Below are positions 44,720 through 53,153 of a stretch of 64,000 bases of DNA, one piece after another. Within the stretch, counting starts at the first letter, position 1. Each line of letters starts with the position of its first letter. The stretch covers positions 806,001 through 870,000 of the forward strand of contig NZ_JACVVD010000001.1 in the NCBI RefSeq assembly GCF_014534655.1, given 5' to 3'. Made by a program: the position numbers and the translations under genes. Below the pieces are notes generated by a model. It had not been told where the DNA came from. It saw only the letters and a program-made list of their open reading frames with translations, and searched no databases. The DNA is from Paenibacillus sedimenti (GTDB taxonomy: Bacteria; Bacillota; Bacilli; Paenibacillales; NBRC-103111).

Positions 44720-44887
44720 ATGGCCATTATTTCCGCCACTGGGGGAGCGTTTAAAAACCTCATCCGTACTCAAGGCGTTACCCTTGTTGATTTTGATGCT
44801 CCATGGTGTTCGCCGTGCAAAACATTACTTCCCATTTTTGAGGAGATTGTTCGCGAATTTTACGCGAGCAAAAACGCCATCCTCTAG
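44720..44887 (+). pseudogene. Truncated thioredoxin with intact CxxC (55 codons)
   Basis: The frame starts at the base after the marR stop. The 55 residues include VTLVDFDAPWCSPCKTLLP, the complete N-terminal half of a thioredoxin with its WCSPC redox site. A normal thioredoxin has about 105 residues; here the frame stops inside a terminator hairpin and the C-terminal half, including the cis-proline loop, is absent. There is no good ribosome binding site. It is probably a remnant, though a short redox peptide cannot be excluded. Confidence 0.7.
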
Positions 44888-44903
44888 GGACGGCGTTTCT
44901 TTT
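44872..44903. terminator. Bidirectional terminator between thioredoxin fragment and subtilase
   Basis: AAACGCC-A-TCC (44872-44882) pairs with GGA-C-GGCGTTT (44888-44898), with one mismatch. T-rich tails flank it on both strands. Confidence 0.85.
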
Positions 44904-46776
44904 ATCTCTGAGCCGAAGTATTCGGCTGTGCATAGGAATTGAAACTTTTGGTTTGTTCAGCCGCCTGAACCGCTCTAACAACATCAATCAACCCGAACCC
45001 GAAGTACTTATCTTTGCCCGGGGAACCTAAATCTTGGGCCGATTGTCTTATTATCTCGTAAACTTCGGTATTTTTAAGCATTGGATTCGTTGAGCGTATC
45101 AATGCCGCCAAGGCAGTCACATGCGGGCTAGCCATGGATGTTCCTGATAATGCGGCATATTGATTGTTGGGATACGTGCTTGCAATACTTACTCCGGGCG
45201 CAGCTACATCAATGTAGTCGCCATAGTTGGAAAATGGCGCTTTATTATTTTCCGAATCCGATGCAGCGACGGCAAATACTTCCGGGTATGCCGCAGGGAA
45301 GCCGGGTTGCTCCGTATTATCATTGCCGCTTGCGGCGATAAGCGCGACATCCTTATCATAGGCATATTTGATCGCGTCATGGAGGAAGCTGGAATCCGCG
45401 TAGTTGCCTAGGCTGAGGTTCATCACTTTGGCTCCGTGATCTGCAGCCCAGATGATCCCTTGGGCGACTGCATAGGTGCTGCCGGCCCCCGTTTGATCAA
45501 GAACTTTAATGGGAAGCACCTTGTTATACCAAGTCATCCCAGCGACACCTAGACTGTTATTGACAAGTGCGGAGATAACCCCCGCGACGTGCGTGCCGTG
45601 TCCGACATCGTCCTGCGGCGAATCTGTACCGCTAATGACATTGTAACCCGACAAAAGATTGTCTTTCAGATCCGGATGTTCCAAATCCACCCCAGTATCG
45701 ACAACTGCAACGACGACATCTTCGGCCCCGCGATTCACTTGCCAGCCTTGAACAGTTTCTATTAATGGCAAGTTCCATTGATATCTGCTGAACAAATTGT
45801 CATTCGGCGTAAAATTCTGACTGATTGGCGCCGTTTCGGTTGGGTTCGCATCCCCATTCGAATCACCGTAATCATCATTGTCGTCATCAAACCAGCTGTT
45901 TGTTAAATATAAAAAGTGAGGTTCTACATAAGCGACATTCCACTTATTGAAGTAGGTCATTAACTGCTTCGCTTCCATGCCATCCGTACGAAATACGTAC
46001 GTATATCCTAATTTTTGTACGGAATTAGCTTTGATCTCATTTTTGATTTGAGCAAGCTGATCATCTGTAGGGTTTTGTTTAAAACGAACGACAACCTCAT
46101 TTTGGTTATAATGGCTCGTCCCTTGATTGTCTTCCGGATGATCGACGACTTTATCTTTTAATGTGTTTGTATCTACGGACTCGACTTTCCAACGATTTTC
46201 ATTAGGATAGGGTTCTAGCCGTAAATTTTTGCGCTGATGGTCAGCAACTTGATGCAGGATGTCCTGATGAATGATGCCAACAAGTGAACCGTCTGCTTTC
46301 TCCGACGGTACTCCTATCACGAAATACGCTTGTTGGCCTTGGCCGAATTTGGGTGATTGATAGTGCTTTCCTGCTTCTACAGCTGTTTTTGCTTCTTTCA
46401 TGTATGAAGCGGCCTGATCCTTATAAGGCGTTTGAAATTCACCGGCTTGAATACCTTGCTCCAGAGGTTGGTTTCTTTTGGACCACACCAAAACGTCCAT
46501 TTTCTCATGTTCAGACTTCATTGCCTTCAAAACCTGATCCACTGGCCCGCCGGCCTCGATTTGTCCGATCATATTCGTGAAATCAAGGGAGCATTGGCTT
46601 CTGCACAAATCATCGGTCAGCTTCACATCCTGATCCAGGAGCGACTGCTTGCTTGCCATTTCATACTTCACGTTATAGATTTCAGGTCCAGGTGTTGTAT
46701 TTCGGTTAGGCCGATCTGCCAGCAGGAAAATACCTAAGCCCAAAACGAGAAAAAAAGAACATACATAACGCCACAT
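44902..46776 (-). CDS. Subtilisin-like serine protease (S8), membrane-anchored or secreted
   Basis: The 624-residue protein has an N-terminal hydrophobic segment (residues 5-20) serving as signal or anchor. The pro-region is about 320 residues and includes a fervidolysin-type inhibitor part (NEVVVRFKQNPTDDQLAQIK). The S8 domain has the full triad: VVDTGVD (D360), GHGTHVAG (H393) and GTSMASPHV (S547). An acidic Asp-rich linker precedes the catalytic domain and may bind calcium. GAGGAGG seven bases upstream selects the ATG at 46776. Transcription is convergent with marR. Confidence 0.93.
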   Translation of the reverse strand: MWRYVCSFFLVLGLGIFLLADRPNRNTTPGPEIYNVKYEMASKQSLLDQDVKLTDDLCRSQCSLDFTNMIGQIEAGGPVDQVLKAMKSEHEKMDVLVWSKRNQPLEQGIQAGEFQTPYKDQAASYMKEAKTAVEAGKHYQSPKFGQGQQAYFVIGVPSEKADGSLVGIIHQDILHQVADHQRKNLRLEPYPNENRWKVESVDTNTLKDKVVDHPEDNQGTSHYNQNEVVVRFKQNPTDDQLAQIKNEIKANSVQKLGYTYVFRTDGMEAKQLMTYFNKWNVAYVEPHFLYLTNSWFDDDNDDYGDSNGDANPTETAPISQNFTPNDNLFSRYQWNLPLIETVQGWQVNRGAEDVVVAVVDTGVDLEHPDLKDNLLSGYNVISGTDSPQDDVGHGTHVAGVISALVNNSLGVAGMTWYNKVLPIKVLDQTGAGSTYAVAQGIIWAADHGAKVMNLSLGNYADSSFLHDAIKYAYDKDVALIAASGNDNTEQPGFPAAYPEVFAVAASDSENNKAPFSNYGDYIDVAAPGVSIASTYPNNQYAALSGTSMASPHVTALAALIRSTNPMLKNTEVYEIIRQSAQDLGSPGKDKYFGFGLIDVVRAVQAAEQTKSFNSYAQPNTSAQR

Positions 46777-46957
46777 GAATAGGCCTCCTCGCATTTTATC
46801 CAAGCAATACTTCTTTATTAGCATCAAAAAAATATCTCTTGAAGTAGGGTTAGGCGCGGAGGTTTGTTTTATGCATCCCGACTGGAGTTTTGCTTATACC
46901 TTTTCAGGCTATTTTATGGTAGGATAGGAATAGCGCAATTAGAGGAGGTCTTCATGC

Positions 46958-47458
46958 ATGGCTGTTTTTAATGTCAAAAATATTTGTGATTCTACCCGTA
47001 TTAAACTAAAAGAAACTACTGCCAAAATGGAGCTGTTTCTGAATCAACATTCGCTCGCACAGTTAAATGTGGAGAATGACCCGGCAATGGATGAGTTTTA
47101 CAGAGGCTATCTGCAAGATACACGCCATCTGCTTGTATTTTGTGAAGTCGCTTATGAGAAACTGGGCGTTTGCTTGCGACGTCCGACGTTTAACGTGGAT
47201 TTTTCCGAAAAAGTGTTGTATGAAGTGTATCATACATGCGTCAATACATTTTTCTATCCTAAAAATGAATGCTATTCAGAAGATGGCAGATATGCCTACA
47301 CAGGTCAGGATGCGATTCGTTTCCGCAAAAAGCCTTCGCGCGAAGTGCGCGATCTGACGATCGAGCTTTCCAAAGTATTCGAAGAGCTTCGTGAGGATTT
47401 GGCTTATTATGAGACAGACTACATCACTCAACGCCGCATGCAGGGCGAAAAGGTATAA
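46958..47458 (+). CDS. ypuI: YpuI family protein (DUF3907)
   Basis: The 166-residue protein resembles B. subtilis YpuI in length and in the segments DTRHLLVFCEVAYEKL, YHTCVNTFFYPKNE and YAYTGQDAIRFR. Function is unknown; it is predicted soluble and helical. AGAGGAGG precedes the ATG and a terminator follows. Confidence 0.85.
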   Translation: MAVFNVKNICDSTRIKLKETTAKMELFLNQHSLAQLNVENDPAMDEFYRGYLQDTRHLLVFCEVAYEKLGVCLRRPTFNVDFSEKVLYEVYHTCVNTFFYPKNECYSEDGRYAYTGQDAIRFRKKPSREVRDLTIELSKVFEELREDLAYYETDYITQRRMQGEKV

Positions 47459-47490
47459 TAGATTCTATTTAAAGACAAAATGACAATTAA

Positions 47491-47518
47491 GGGATGCGAC
47501 AACAGTTGCATCTCTTTT
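47491..47518 (+). terminator. Terminator after ypuI
   Basis: GGGATGCGAC and GTTGCATCTC form a 10-bp stem with two wobbles around AACA, followed by TTTT. Confidence 0.75.
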
Positions 47519-47540
47519 CATTTAGGAGGTGTGCAGTATC

Positions 47541-48635
47541 ATGGATCGCGACCAGTTAACAGCTAATTGTATATCTATTATTAAATTGAACCAGCACCCT
47601 CGCGGGGGATATGCTGCATCTCCGTTATTCACCCACTATACATACAGTTGGCTCCGGGATGGCACATTTATCGCCTATGCGATGGATCAGTCTCATCAGA
47701 GCGAAAGCGCCGAACAATTTTATCGCTGGGTACACCGTGTGCTGAAGGATAAGAGAAGCACAGTGGACATGCTTATCGGCAAGCATGAACGAAAGGAATG
47801 GATTGACCGTGGGGAATTTCTGGGGACCAGGTACCATCTCGACGGCAGAGAAGATCAATCGGAATGGGGACACTTTCAACTGGATGGATACGGAACATGG
47901 CTATGGGGTTTGGCGGAGCATGTCCGCGCTACTGGCGATCACTCCTTGCTTCAGGAACTAAGAGAGAGTATCGAAATTACGGTTGATTACTTGATGACGT
48001 TCTGGCATTACCCCAATTTCGACTGCTGGGAAGAATTTCCTGACTATGTTCATCCTGCAACGTTAGCCTGTGTATATGGAGGACTTAAAGCTTTAGGTGA
48101 ACTGGAGCAGCGTCAGCCTTTGTTAGAAAGAGCCGAACAGATTCGGCAATTTATCCTCGAACATGCGGTCAAGGAAGGACGCCTTGTTAAATCTATTCAA
48201 TGTGTAAATGAAGTGTGGCAGCCGGTTTTGCCGGATGTTGATGCAAGCTTGTTATGGCTTGGCGTTCCTTTCGGTGTTTTGAAACCAACAGATCCGATCA
48301 TGCAGCAGACCGTGCAAGCCATTGAACATGATTTGAAGCACGGCGGTATTCAGCGATACCCGGCAGATCGTTATTACGGTGGCGGAGAGTGGCTGCTTCT
48401 GACCGCATGGTATGGGTGGCTGAAGGCTGAAACCGGCGATCGTGATGAGGCGATGCGCTGCCTGGAATGGATCATAAGCAAAGCGGATCCCCTTGGAAGA
48501 CTACCTGAACAGGTTGCGGACAACCTCCGAAATCCTGCCGTTTACGAAGAATGGCTCTCAAAATGGGGAGAACCGGCATTACCGCTTTTATGGTCGCAAG
48601 CGATGTTCTTGGTGCTATCTAACAAACTTAATTAA
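47541..48635 (+). CDS. Glycoside hydrolase family 15-like enzyme
   Basis: The 364-residue protein is an (alpha/alpha)6 barrel of the glucoamylase type. YSWLRDGTFIAYAMDQ, GYGTWLWGLAEH, NFDCWEEFPDY and LPEQV are typical GH15 segments with the candidate catalytic glutamates. There is no signal peptide, so it acts inside the cell, perhaps on maltodextrin, trehalose or isomaltose. AGGAGGTG precedes the ATG at 47541; an in-frame upstream start lacks a site. Confidence 0.88.
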   Translation: MDRDQLTANCISIIKLNQHPRGGYAASPLFTHYTYSWLRDGTFIAYAMDQSHQSESAEQFYRWVHRVLKDKRSTVDMLIGKHERKEWIDRGEFLGTRYHLDGREDQSEWGHFQLDGYGTWLWGLAEHVRATGDHSLLQELRESIEITVDYLMTFWHYPNFDCWEEFPDYVHPATLACVYGGLKALGELEQRQPLLERAEQIRQFILEHAVKEGRLVKSIQCVNEVWQPVLPDVDASLLWLGVPFGVLKPTDPIMQQTVQAIEHDLKHGGIQRYPADRYYGGGEWLLLTAWYGWLKAETGDRDEAMRCLEWIISKADPLGRLPEQVADNLRNPAVYEEWLSKWGEPALPLLWSQAMFLVLSNKLN

Positions 48636-48682
48636 GAATAGGTCACCCCGGCTGCGGGCAAATTGTTAAAGGGGTGATCATT

Positions 48683-48898
48683 ATGCCGGATGTGAAATGT
48701 GCAGTTGCCGATTGCGAATACTGGGCGCAAGGCAACAACTGCAGCGCAGGTACGATTATGATCGAAGTGGATCAACATGCGAACGCAAATTATAACGTAG
48801 AATTTGCCGGTGAGTCGTTTGATACGGAACACCAAGATACTGCAAAAAAAGCAGCCAGCACTTGCTGCCACACGTTTGAACCCAAAAAAAACAAATAG
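48683..48898 (+). CDS. DUF1540 small cysteine-rich protein
   Basis: The 71-residue protein has the DUF1540 pattern of spaced cysteines (VKCAVADCEYWAQGNNC and STCCHTF), probably a metal-binding module. GTG at 48674 is possible, but AAAGGGG 8 bases away favours ATG 48683. It is followed by a small membrane protein at 22 bases. The function of the family is unknown. Confidence 0.85.
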   Translation: MPDVKCAVADCEYWAQGNNCSAGTIMIEVDQHANANYNVEFAGESFDTEHQDTAKKAASTCCHTFEPKKNK

Positions 48899-48920
48899 CT
48901 TCAAGCAACATGGAGGCAAC

Positions 48921-49355
48921 ATGAAAAAAGACGACGTTTCATCGGGCAAAGCCAAGAAGGAACGTTACCAACATGATCAGCTCCGCATCGAGAGCGGTTT
49001 AAACAACAAAGAAGAGTATGCGGCGGAAATTACTGCACCAGTGCGGAAAATTACCTACGCCGATCAGTATCGATCTGCCAAAACTAAGGAAACCGCTTCT
49101 CGCACGCAGGAAGTAGGCGATGAAGAGGTCGCCGAGTTGGTAGATTCGGTAAGGAGCAATAAAGCAGTCGGCTATATCGCCCTGTTCGTTGCGCTGGCAT
49201 CTCTCTTTGTATGGCCGGTTTTGTTGGGCATCTCAGGCATGATCCTGGGCGTGATCGCGTTCTTTTTTGGCAACAGAGCTTTGGGCTCCTGGTCTATCGC
49301 ACTTGGGTTAGTTGCTGTCGCCGCTTATTTTCTGTTAGTCCCGTATTATGCTTGA
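48921..49355 (+). CDS. Small membrane protein, DUF4190-like C-terminus
   Basis: The 144-residue protein has a charged N-terminus of about 85 residues. Two membrane helices follow around a short glycine-rich turn (VWPVLLGISGMILGVIAFFFG), as in DUF4190 proteins. GGAGG precedes the ATG at 48921. The role is unknown. Confidence 0.78.
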   Translation: MKKDDVSSGKAKKERYQHDQLRIESGLNNKEEYAAEITAPVRKITYADQYRSAKTKETASRTQEVGDEEVAELVDSVRSNKAVGYIALFVALASLFVWPVLLGISGMILGVIAFFFGNRALGSWSIALGLVAVAAYFLLVPYYA

Positions 49356-49371
49356 CCATAGATTTACAAGT

Positions 49372-49400
49372 ACAAGCCGAGAAATCGGCTTGTTTTGTTT
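49372..49400 (+). terminator. Terminator after the DUF1540/membrane protein genes
   Basis: A perfect 9-bp stem (ACAAGCCGA, TCGGCTTGT) with a GAAA tetraloop is followed by TTTGTTT. Confidence 0.92.
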
Positions 49401-49655
49401 GTTAGAGGAAAAATGGGTTTATTCGGGCCAGAGAGGGGCAATTCTCTGGTATGCCACCATTGTTGTCTCATTTTACCCCCTATGCTCCCGTTTGCTCGTA
49501 CTTTTTGGCGTCAGGAGTCATATTCGCACCTTTGATTGCTTAGAGTATTATTATATAATGAAAAGTGATATTTACTATTTTAAATTGACTTTTAAGGGAG
49601 GTGTACCTACTCTCCTTGGTGCGATATTTGCACTTTAGAGGGGATAGGTAAGGTA
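49401..49655 (+). promoter_or_regulatory. Intergenic region and leader of the CorC-type gene
   Basis: No gene is seen. A 7-bp hairpin (49428-49449) lies upstream. TTTGAT, a 17-base spacer and TATAAT (49531-49559) form a promoter. Its leader of about 90 nucleotides contains two small hairpins (AAGGGAG/CTCCTT and GTGC/GCAC). No match to the M-box or yybP-ykoY riboswitch could be made by eye. Confidence 0.5.
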
Positions 49656-50990
49656 TTGGAGGATCCTTTACCGGGAACGTTAATTAGTTTTGCACTAATG
49701 CTTGGCCTTGTTTTTTTGAACGGATTTTTTGTAGCGGCAGAGTTTGCGTTAGTCAAAGTGCGAGGCAGTCGGATTGATTCGCTGGCCGAAGAGGGCAATC
49801 GTAAAGCCAAATTCGCCAAAGGCATCATGAACAACTTGGATGCCTACTTATCTGCTTGTCAGCTCGGCATCACACTTACGTCGCTTGGACTCGGTTATGT
49901 CGGAGAACCGACCTTCGCCAAAATTTTGGAGCCGCTGCTTGGCCCGCTGAACTTGCCGGAATCCGTGTTTCATACGATAACATTCCTGATTGCTTTCACG
50001 CTCATGACGACGCTGCACATCACGCTTGGTGAGCAAGTCCCTAAAATCTATGCAATCCGGAAATCAGAGCAAGTGACTTTGATCTCATCCGGACCGCTAG
50101 TCTTGTTTTACAAAATCATGTATCCTTTTATCTGGAGTCTGAATGGCCTGTCCAACTGGATGCTACGCCGTGTCGGAATCGAACCGACAACCGAACATGA
50201 ATCCGCGCATACCGAGGAAGAAATTCGAGTGCTGATGAAAGAAAGTCATAAAAATGGACTAATTGATAAAACAGAGCTTACGCTTGTTGATAATATATTT
50301 GATTTTGCCGAGACAACCGCCAAAGAAATTATGATACCAAGAACCGAGATGGAATGCTTATACGCAGGCCTCTCCTTCTCAGAAAATCTCTCGATCGCCA
50401 TCAAGGAAATGCGGACCCGTTACCCGGTTTGCGATCCGGACAAAGACAATATTATCGGCTTCGTCCATATCAAGGATCTTTTGAAGCCAGATGCGAATCT
50501 AAAAGGCATTAAAAAAATCATTCGACCGATAACAACGGTTCCGGACTCTATTCATATTAGCGATTTGCTCAAAATGATGCAGAAACGAAAGAGTCAGATG
50601 GCGCTGCTGATTGACGAATACGGCGGAACTTCCGGACTCGTCACGCTTGAAGATATTATGGAAGAAATCGTTGGCGAGATCCAAGACGAATTCGATGAAG
50701 AGCGCCCGACAATTGAAGTGAAGGATGATAATACATTTTCTATCGATGGACTGCTGCTCATTGATGAAGTGAATGATTATTTCGGAACCGAGATCGAATC
50801 CGATGATTATGATACGATCGGAGGCTGGATTTATGCTCAGATCGAGATTCCGCCGAGCAAAAACCAGCAAGTGACGTATAATGACGAATTGACGTTTATT
50901 GTAGAAGAAACGGACCATCTTCGTATCTCACGGGTCAAGGTCCGAAAGAATCTTGAACAGAACGAGGTCTTGGAGCAAAACATTTCTTAG
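49656..50990 (+). CDS. HlyC/CorC family transporter-like protein (CNNM-CBS-CorC)
   Basis: The 444-residue protein has an N-terminal DUF21/CNNM domain with about four membrane spans (1-190). It then has a CBS pair (about 205-340, with MIPRTEME and LLIDEYGGTSGLVTLEDIME) and a C-terminal CorC_HlyC domain. The family is linked to magnesium or cobalt export. Translation starts at TTG 49656 with only a weak upstream site. Confidence 0.92.
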   Translation: MEDPLPGTLISFALMLGLVFLNGFFVAAEFALVKVRGSRIDSLAEEGNRKAKFAKGIMNNLDAYLSACQLGITLTSLGLGYVGEPTFAKILEPLLGPLNLPESVFHTITFLIAFTLMTTLHITLGEQVPKIYAIRKSEQVTLISSGPLVLFYKIMYPFIWSLNGLSNWMLRRVGIEPTTEHESAHTEEEIRVLMKESHKNGLIDKTELTLVDNIFDFAETTAKEIMIPRTEMECLYAGLSFSENLSIAIKEMRTRYPVCDPDKDNIIGFVHIKDLLKPDANLKGIKKIIRPITTVPDSIHISDLLKMMQKRKSQMALLIDEYGGTSGLVTLEDIMEEIVGEIQDEFDEERPTIEVKDDNTFSIDGLLLIDEVNDYFGTEIESDDYDTIGGWIYAQIEIPPSKNQQVTYNDELTFIVEETDHLRISRVKVRKNLEQNEVLEQNIS

Positions 50991-50999
50991 GGTATGAGA

Positions 51000-51030
51000 G
51001 GGACAGCCAAATGGCTGTTCCTTTTTTTTG
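51000..51030 (+). terminator. Terminator of the CorC-type gene
   Basis: A 9-bp stem with one wobble (GGGACAGCC, GGCTGTTCC) with an AAAT loop is followed by eight T residues. Confidence 0.92.
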
Positions 51031-51127
51031 GCTAAGTATCGATCGCAAAAAAATGAGGATAGTCTCCAGGGCTCAAAACGTGTACAATAGAGGAAGCCTA
51101 ACACATCTACAGAAACGAGGACTCCGC

Positions 51128-51823
51128 ATGAACAGCATTGACCCTAGAGTCATGAAAGAATTGCTGCAGCTTCAGATACTAAATAAGATGAGCTTATTAT
51201 CAGGCGATACTTCAACATCCGGCTCTGATGATTCCGGCGATTTTGGCGCACTCTTAGAGGCTATTATGGGACAAGCGGCGTCAAGCGGCAGTAATGACAC
51301 AACGTTGTCCTCCACGCTAGGCCAGACAACCGGCAACATTCCAAGTGCTTTAATTGCTTTGAATAAATCGTATACCCCGTTGCAATCGGTAAGTAAGGAG
51401 TCAGCTTCCACGCAATACGATAATCTCATTGAAGCAGCCAGCAAACGCTTTGGCGTTGACTCCTCGCTAGTGAAAGCAGTCATTCAACAAGAATCTCATT
51501 TTAATCACCGTGCAGTATCCTCTGCCGGCGCCAAAGGCTTGATGCAGCTTATGGACGGTACGGGCCGCGGGTTTGGTGTAACGAACCCTTTTGATCCTCA
51601 GCAAAATGTAAATGCAGGTACGCATTTTCTGAGCAATTTGCTAAAGAAGTACGAAGGCAATGAAGGCGTTGCTTTGGCCGCATACAATGCCGGACCTAAT
51701 CGTGTAGATCGACTTGGTATCCGCAATGATCAAGACTTGGCCGATAGAATTCATTTACTGCCAAGAGAGACTCAGGCATATGTGAAAAAAGTACTCGGGC
51801 ACAAGATAAGCTTCTCTACATAA
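51128..51823 (+). CDS. Lytic transglycosylase (SLT family)
   Basis: The 231-residue protein has a C-terminal SLT domain (about 98-225). VKAVIQQESHF holds catalytic E122, and GAKGLMQLM and LAAYNAGPNRV follow, typical of family 1 transglycosylases that cleave murein glycan. The N-terminal 95 residues are Ser/Thr/Gly-rich and have no classical signal peptide, which is odd for a wall enzyme. GAGGA six bases upstream selects the ATG at 51128. Confidence 0.9.
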   Translation: MNSIDPRVMKELLQLQILNKMSLLSGDTSTSGSDDSGDFGALLEAIMGQAASSGSNDTTLSSTLGQTTGNIPSALIALNKSYTPLQSVSKESASTQYDNLIEAASKRFGVDSSLVKAVIQQESHFNHRAVSSAGAKGLMQLMDGTGRGFGVTNPFDPQQNVNAGTHFLSNLLKKYEGNEGVALAAYNAGPNRVDRLGIRNDQDLADRIHLLPRETQAYVKKVLGHKISFST

Positions 51824-51838
51824 GTTGTATGATAGCGG

Positions 51839-51878
51839 GCTGATTTCCGTTTATTTTACGGGGATCGGCTTTTTTTTG
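51839..51878 (+). terminator. Terminator of the transglycosylase gene
   Basis: A 12-bp stem with wobble pairs (GCTGATTTCCGT, ACGGGGATCGGC) is followed by eight T residues. Confidence 0.88.
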
Positions 51879-51974
51879 TTTTCAGCAGAAGCTTGAGTTA
51901 TGTCTCATTTTAAGCTTTAATGATGAAAGAATGCATTTTAAAAAGATTTGTATAAGCAAGCGAGGAAAAAAATT

Positions 51975-53153
51975 ATGCTTTATCTGGATTACGCGGCAAC
52001 AACCCCGCCATATGAGGAAGTAGTTGAAACAGTTGCCGAAGTGATGAAGCAACATTACGGCAATCCGTCTTCGATACATAGACTCGGCATGCAAGCTGAA
52101 AAGCTGGTACAGGGTTCCAAAGAGATTGTGGCTGGCGCTTTAGGCGTACGTGCTGATGAAATTATTTGCACGTCTTGCGGCACGGAAAGCAATAATCTTG
52201 CCATTAAAAGTGCAGCATATAGTTATCGAAATCGTGGAGATCATTTGATCACCACGGTCATTGAGCATCCTTCCGTTCTTGAGGTATTCCGTCAGCTTGA
52301 ACAGGAAGGATTTCGAGTCACCTATTTGCCGGTGGACAATAAGGGGATTGTCAAGCTGGATGAACTCAAGGAAGCGGTGTGCGATGAAACAACGCTTGTC
52401 AGCATCATGTATGTCAATAATGAGGTAGGCAGCATTCAACCGATTCGTGAGATTGGGAGGATCCTTACTGATTATCCTAAGATCATCTTTCACGTCGATG
52501 CGGTGCAAGCCATTGCCAAACTGCCTTTTCGGCCGAAAGAATGGCGCGTCGATTTGTGCAGCGGATCGGCTCACAAGTTCCGAGGTCCCAAAGGCGTCGG
52601 CTTCTTATATCGCAGGGACGGTATACAACTGAAGCCGCAACTCGCCGGTGGAGGCCAGGAGTACGGTGTCCGTTCCGGAACGGAAAATGTTCCTCTTATT
52701 GTGGGGATGGCTAAAGCGTTAAGGCTTTCCATGGAGGATATGGAGGCAAAGACAGAGCACAGGTACCGGATCAGGCGGCGCATTGTTCAAGGGATTGCCG
52801 CTATTCCTGAGCTAGCGATTACAGGATCAGAGCTTGAAGTTGAGGCGGCACCACATATTGTACATTTTTCTTTCAGCGGTATGAGGGCTGAAGTGGTTGT
52901 CCATGCTTTAGAACAGAGAAATATTTATGTTTCTACCAAATCTGCATGTTCTTCGGGCGAGTCGGATCCAAGCCTGGTGATGCTGGCCATGGGCTGCAGC
53001 CGCGAGCAGGCGGCCAGCGGGCTGCGCATAAGCTTTTCCGAGGAACATACGGAAGAGGATGCAGATCAATTGATAACGGCGCTACGGCATGTTGTAAATG
53101 AGCTTGCCCCAATGCTTAACGTACCGTCAGCCAGGAGGGGAAAGCGAAGATGA
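51975..53153 (+). CDS. Cysteine desulfurase (NifS/IscS family, NifZ-like)
   Basis: The 392-residue PLP enzyme has MLYLDYAATTPP at the N-terminus, the PLP lysine in SGSAHKFRGPKG (K201) and the catalytic cysteine in TKSACSSGE (C325). It removes sulfur from cysteine as a persulfide. It overlaps thiI by four bases. In B. subtilis the nifZ-thiI pair supplies sulfur for 4-thiouridine, and the same is inferred here. CGAGGAA precedes the ATG. Confidence 0.95.
   Translation: MLYLDYAATTPPYEEVVETVAEVMKQHYGNPSSIHRLGMQAEKLVQGSKEIVAGALGVRADEIICTSCGTESNNLAIKSAAYSYRNRGDHLITTVIEHPSVLEVFRQLEQEGFRVTYLPVDNKGIVKLDELKEAVCDETTLVSIMYVNNEVGSIQPIREIGRILTDYPKIIFHVDAVQAIAKLPFRPKEWRVDLCSGSAHKFRGPKGVGFLYRRDGIQLKPQLAGGGQEYGVRSGTENVPLIVGMAKALRLSMEDMEAKTEHRYRIRRRIVQGIAAIPELAITGSELEVEAAPHIVHFSFSGMRAEVVVHALEQRNIYVSTKSACSSGESDPSLVMLAMGCSREQAASGLRISFSEEHTEEDADQLITALRHVVNELAPMLNVPSARRGKRR

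Noticed and set aside
49531..49655. M-box or yybP-ykoY riboswitch ahead of the CorC-type gene
   Set aside because: The conserved core sequences of both classes could not be found. Only small unrelated hairpins are present.
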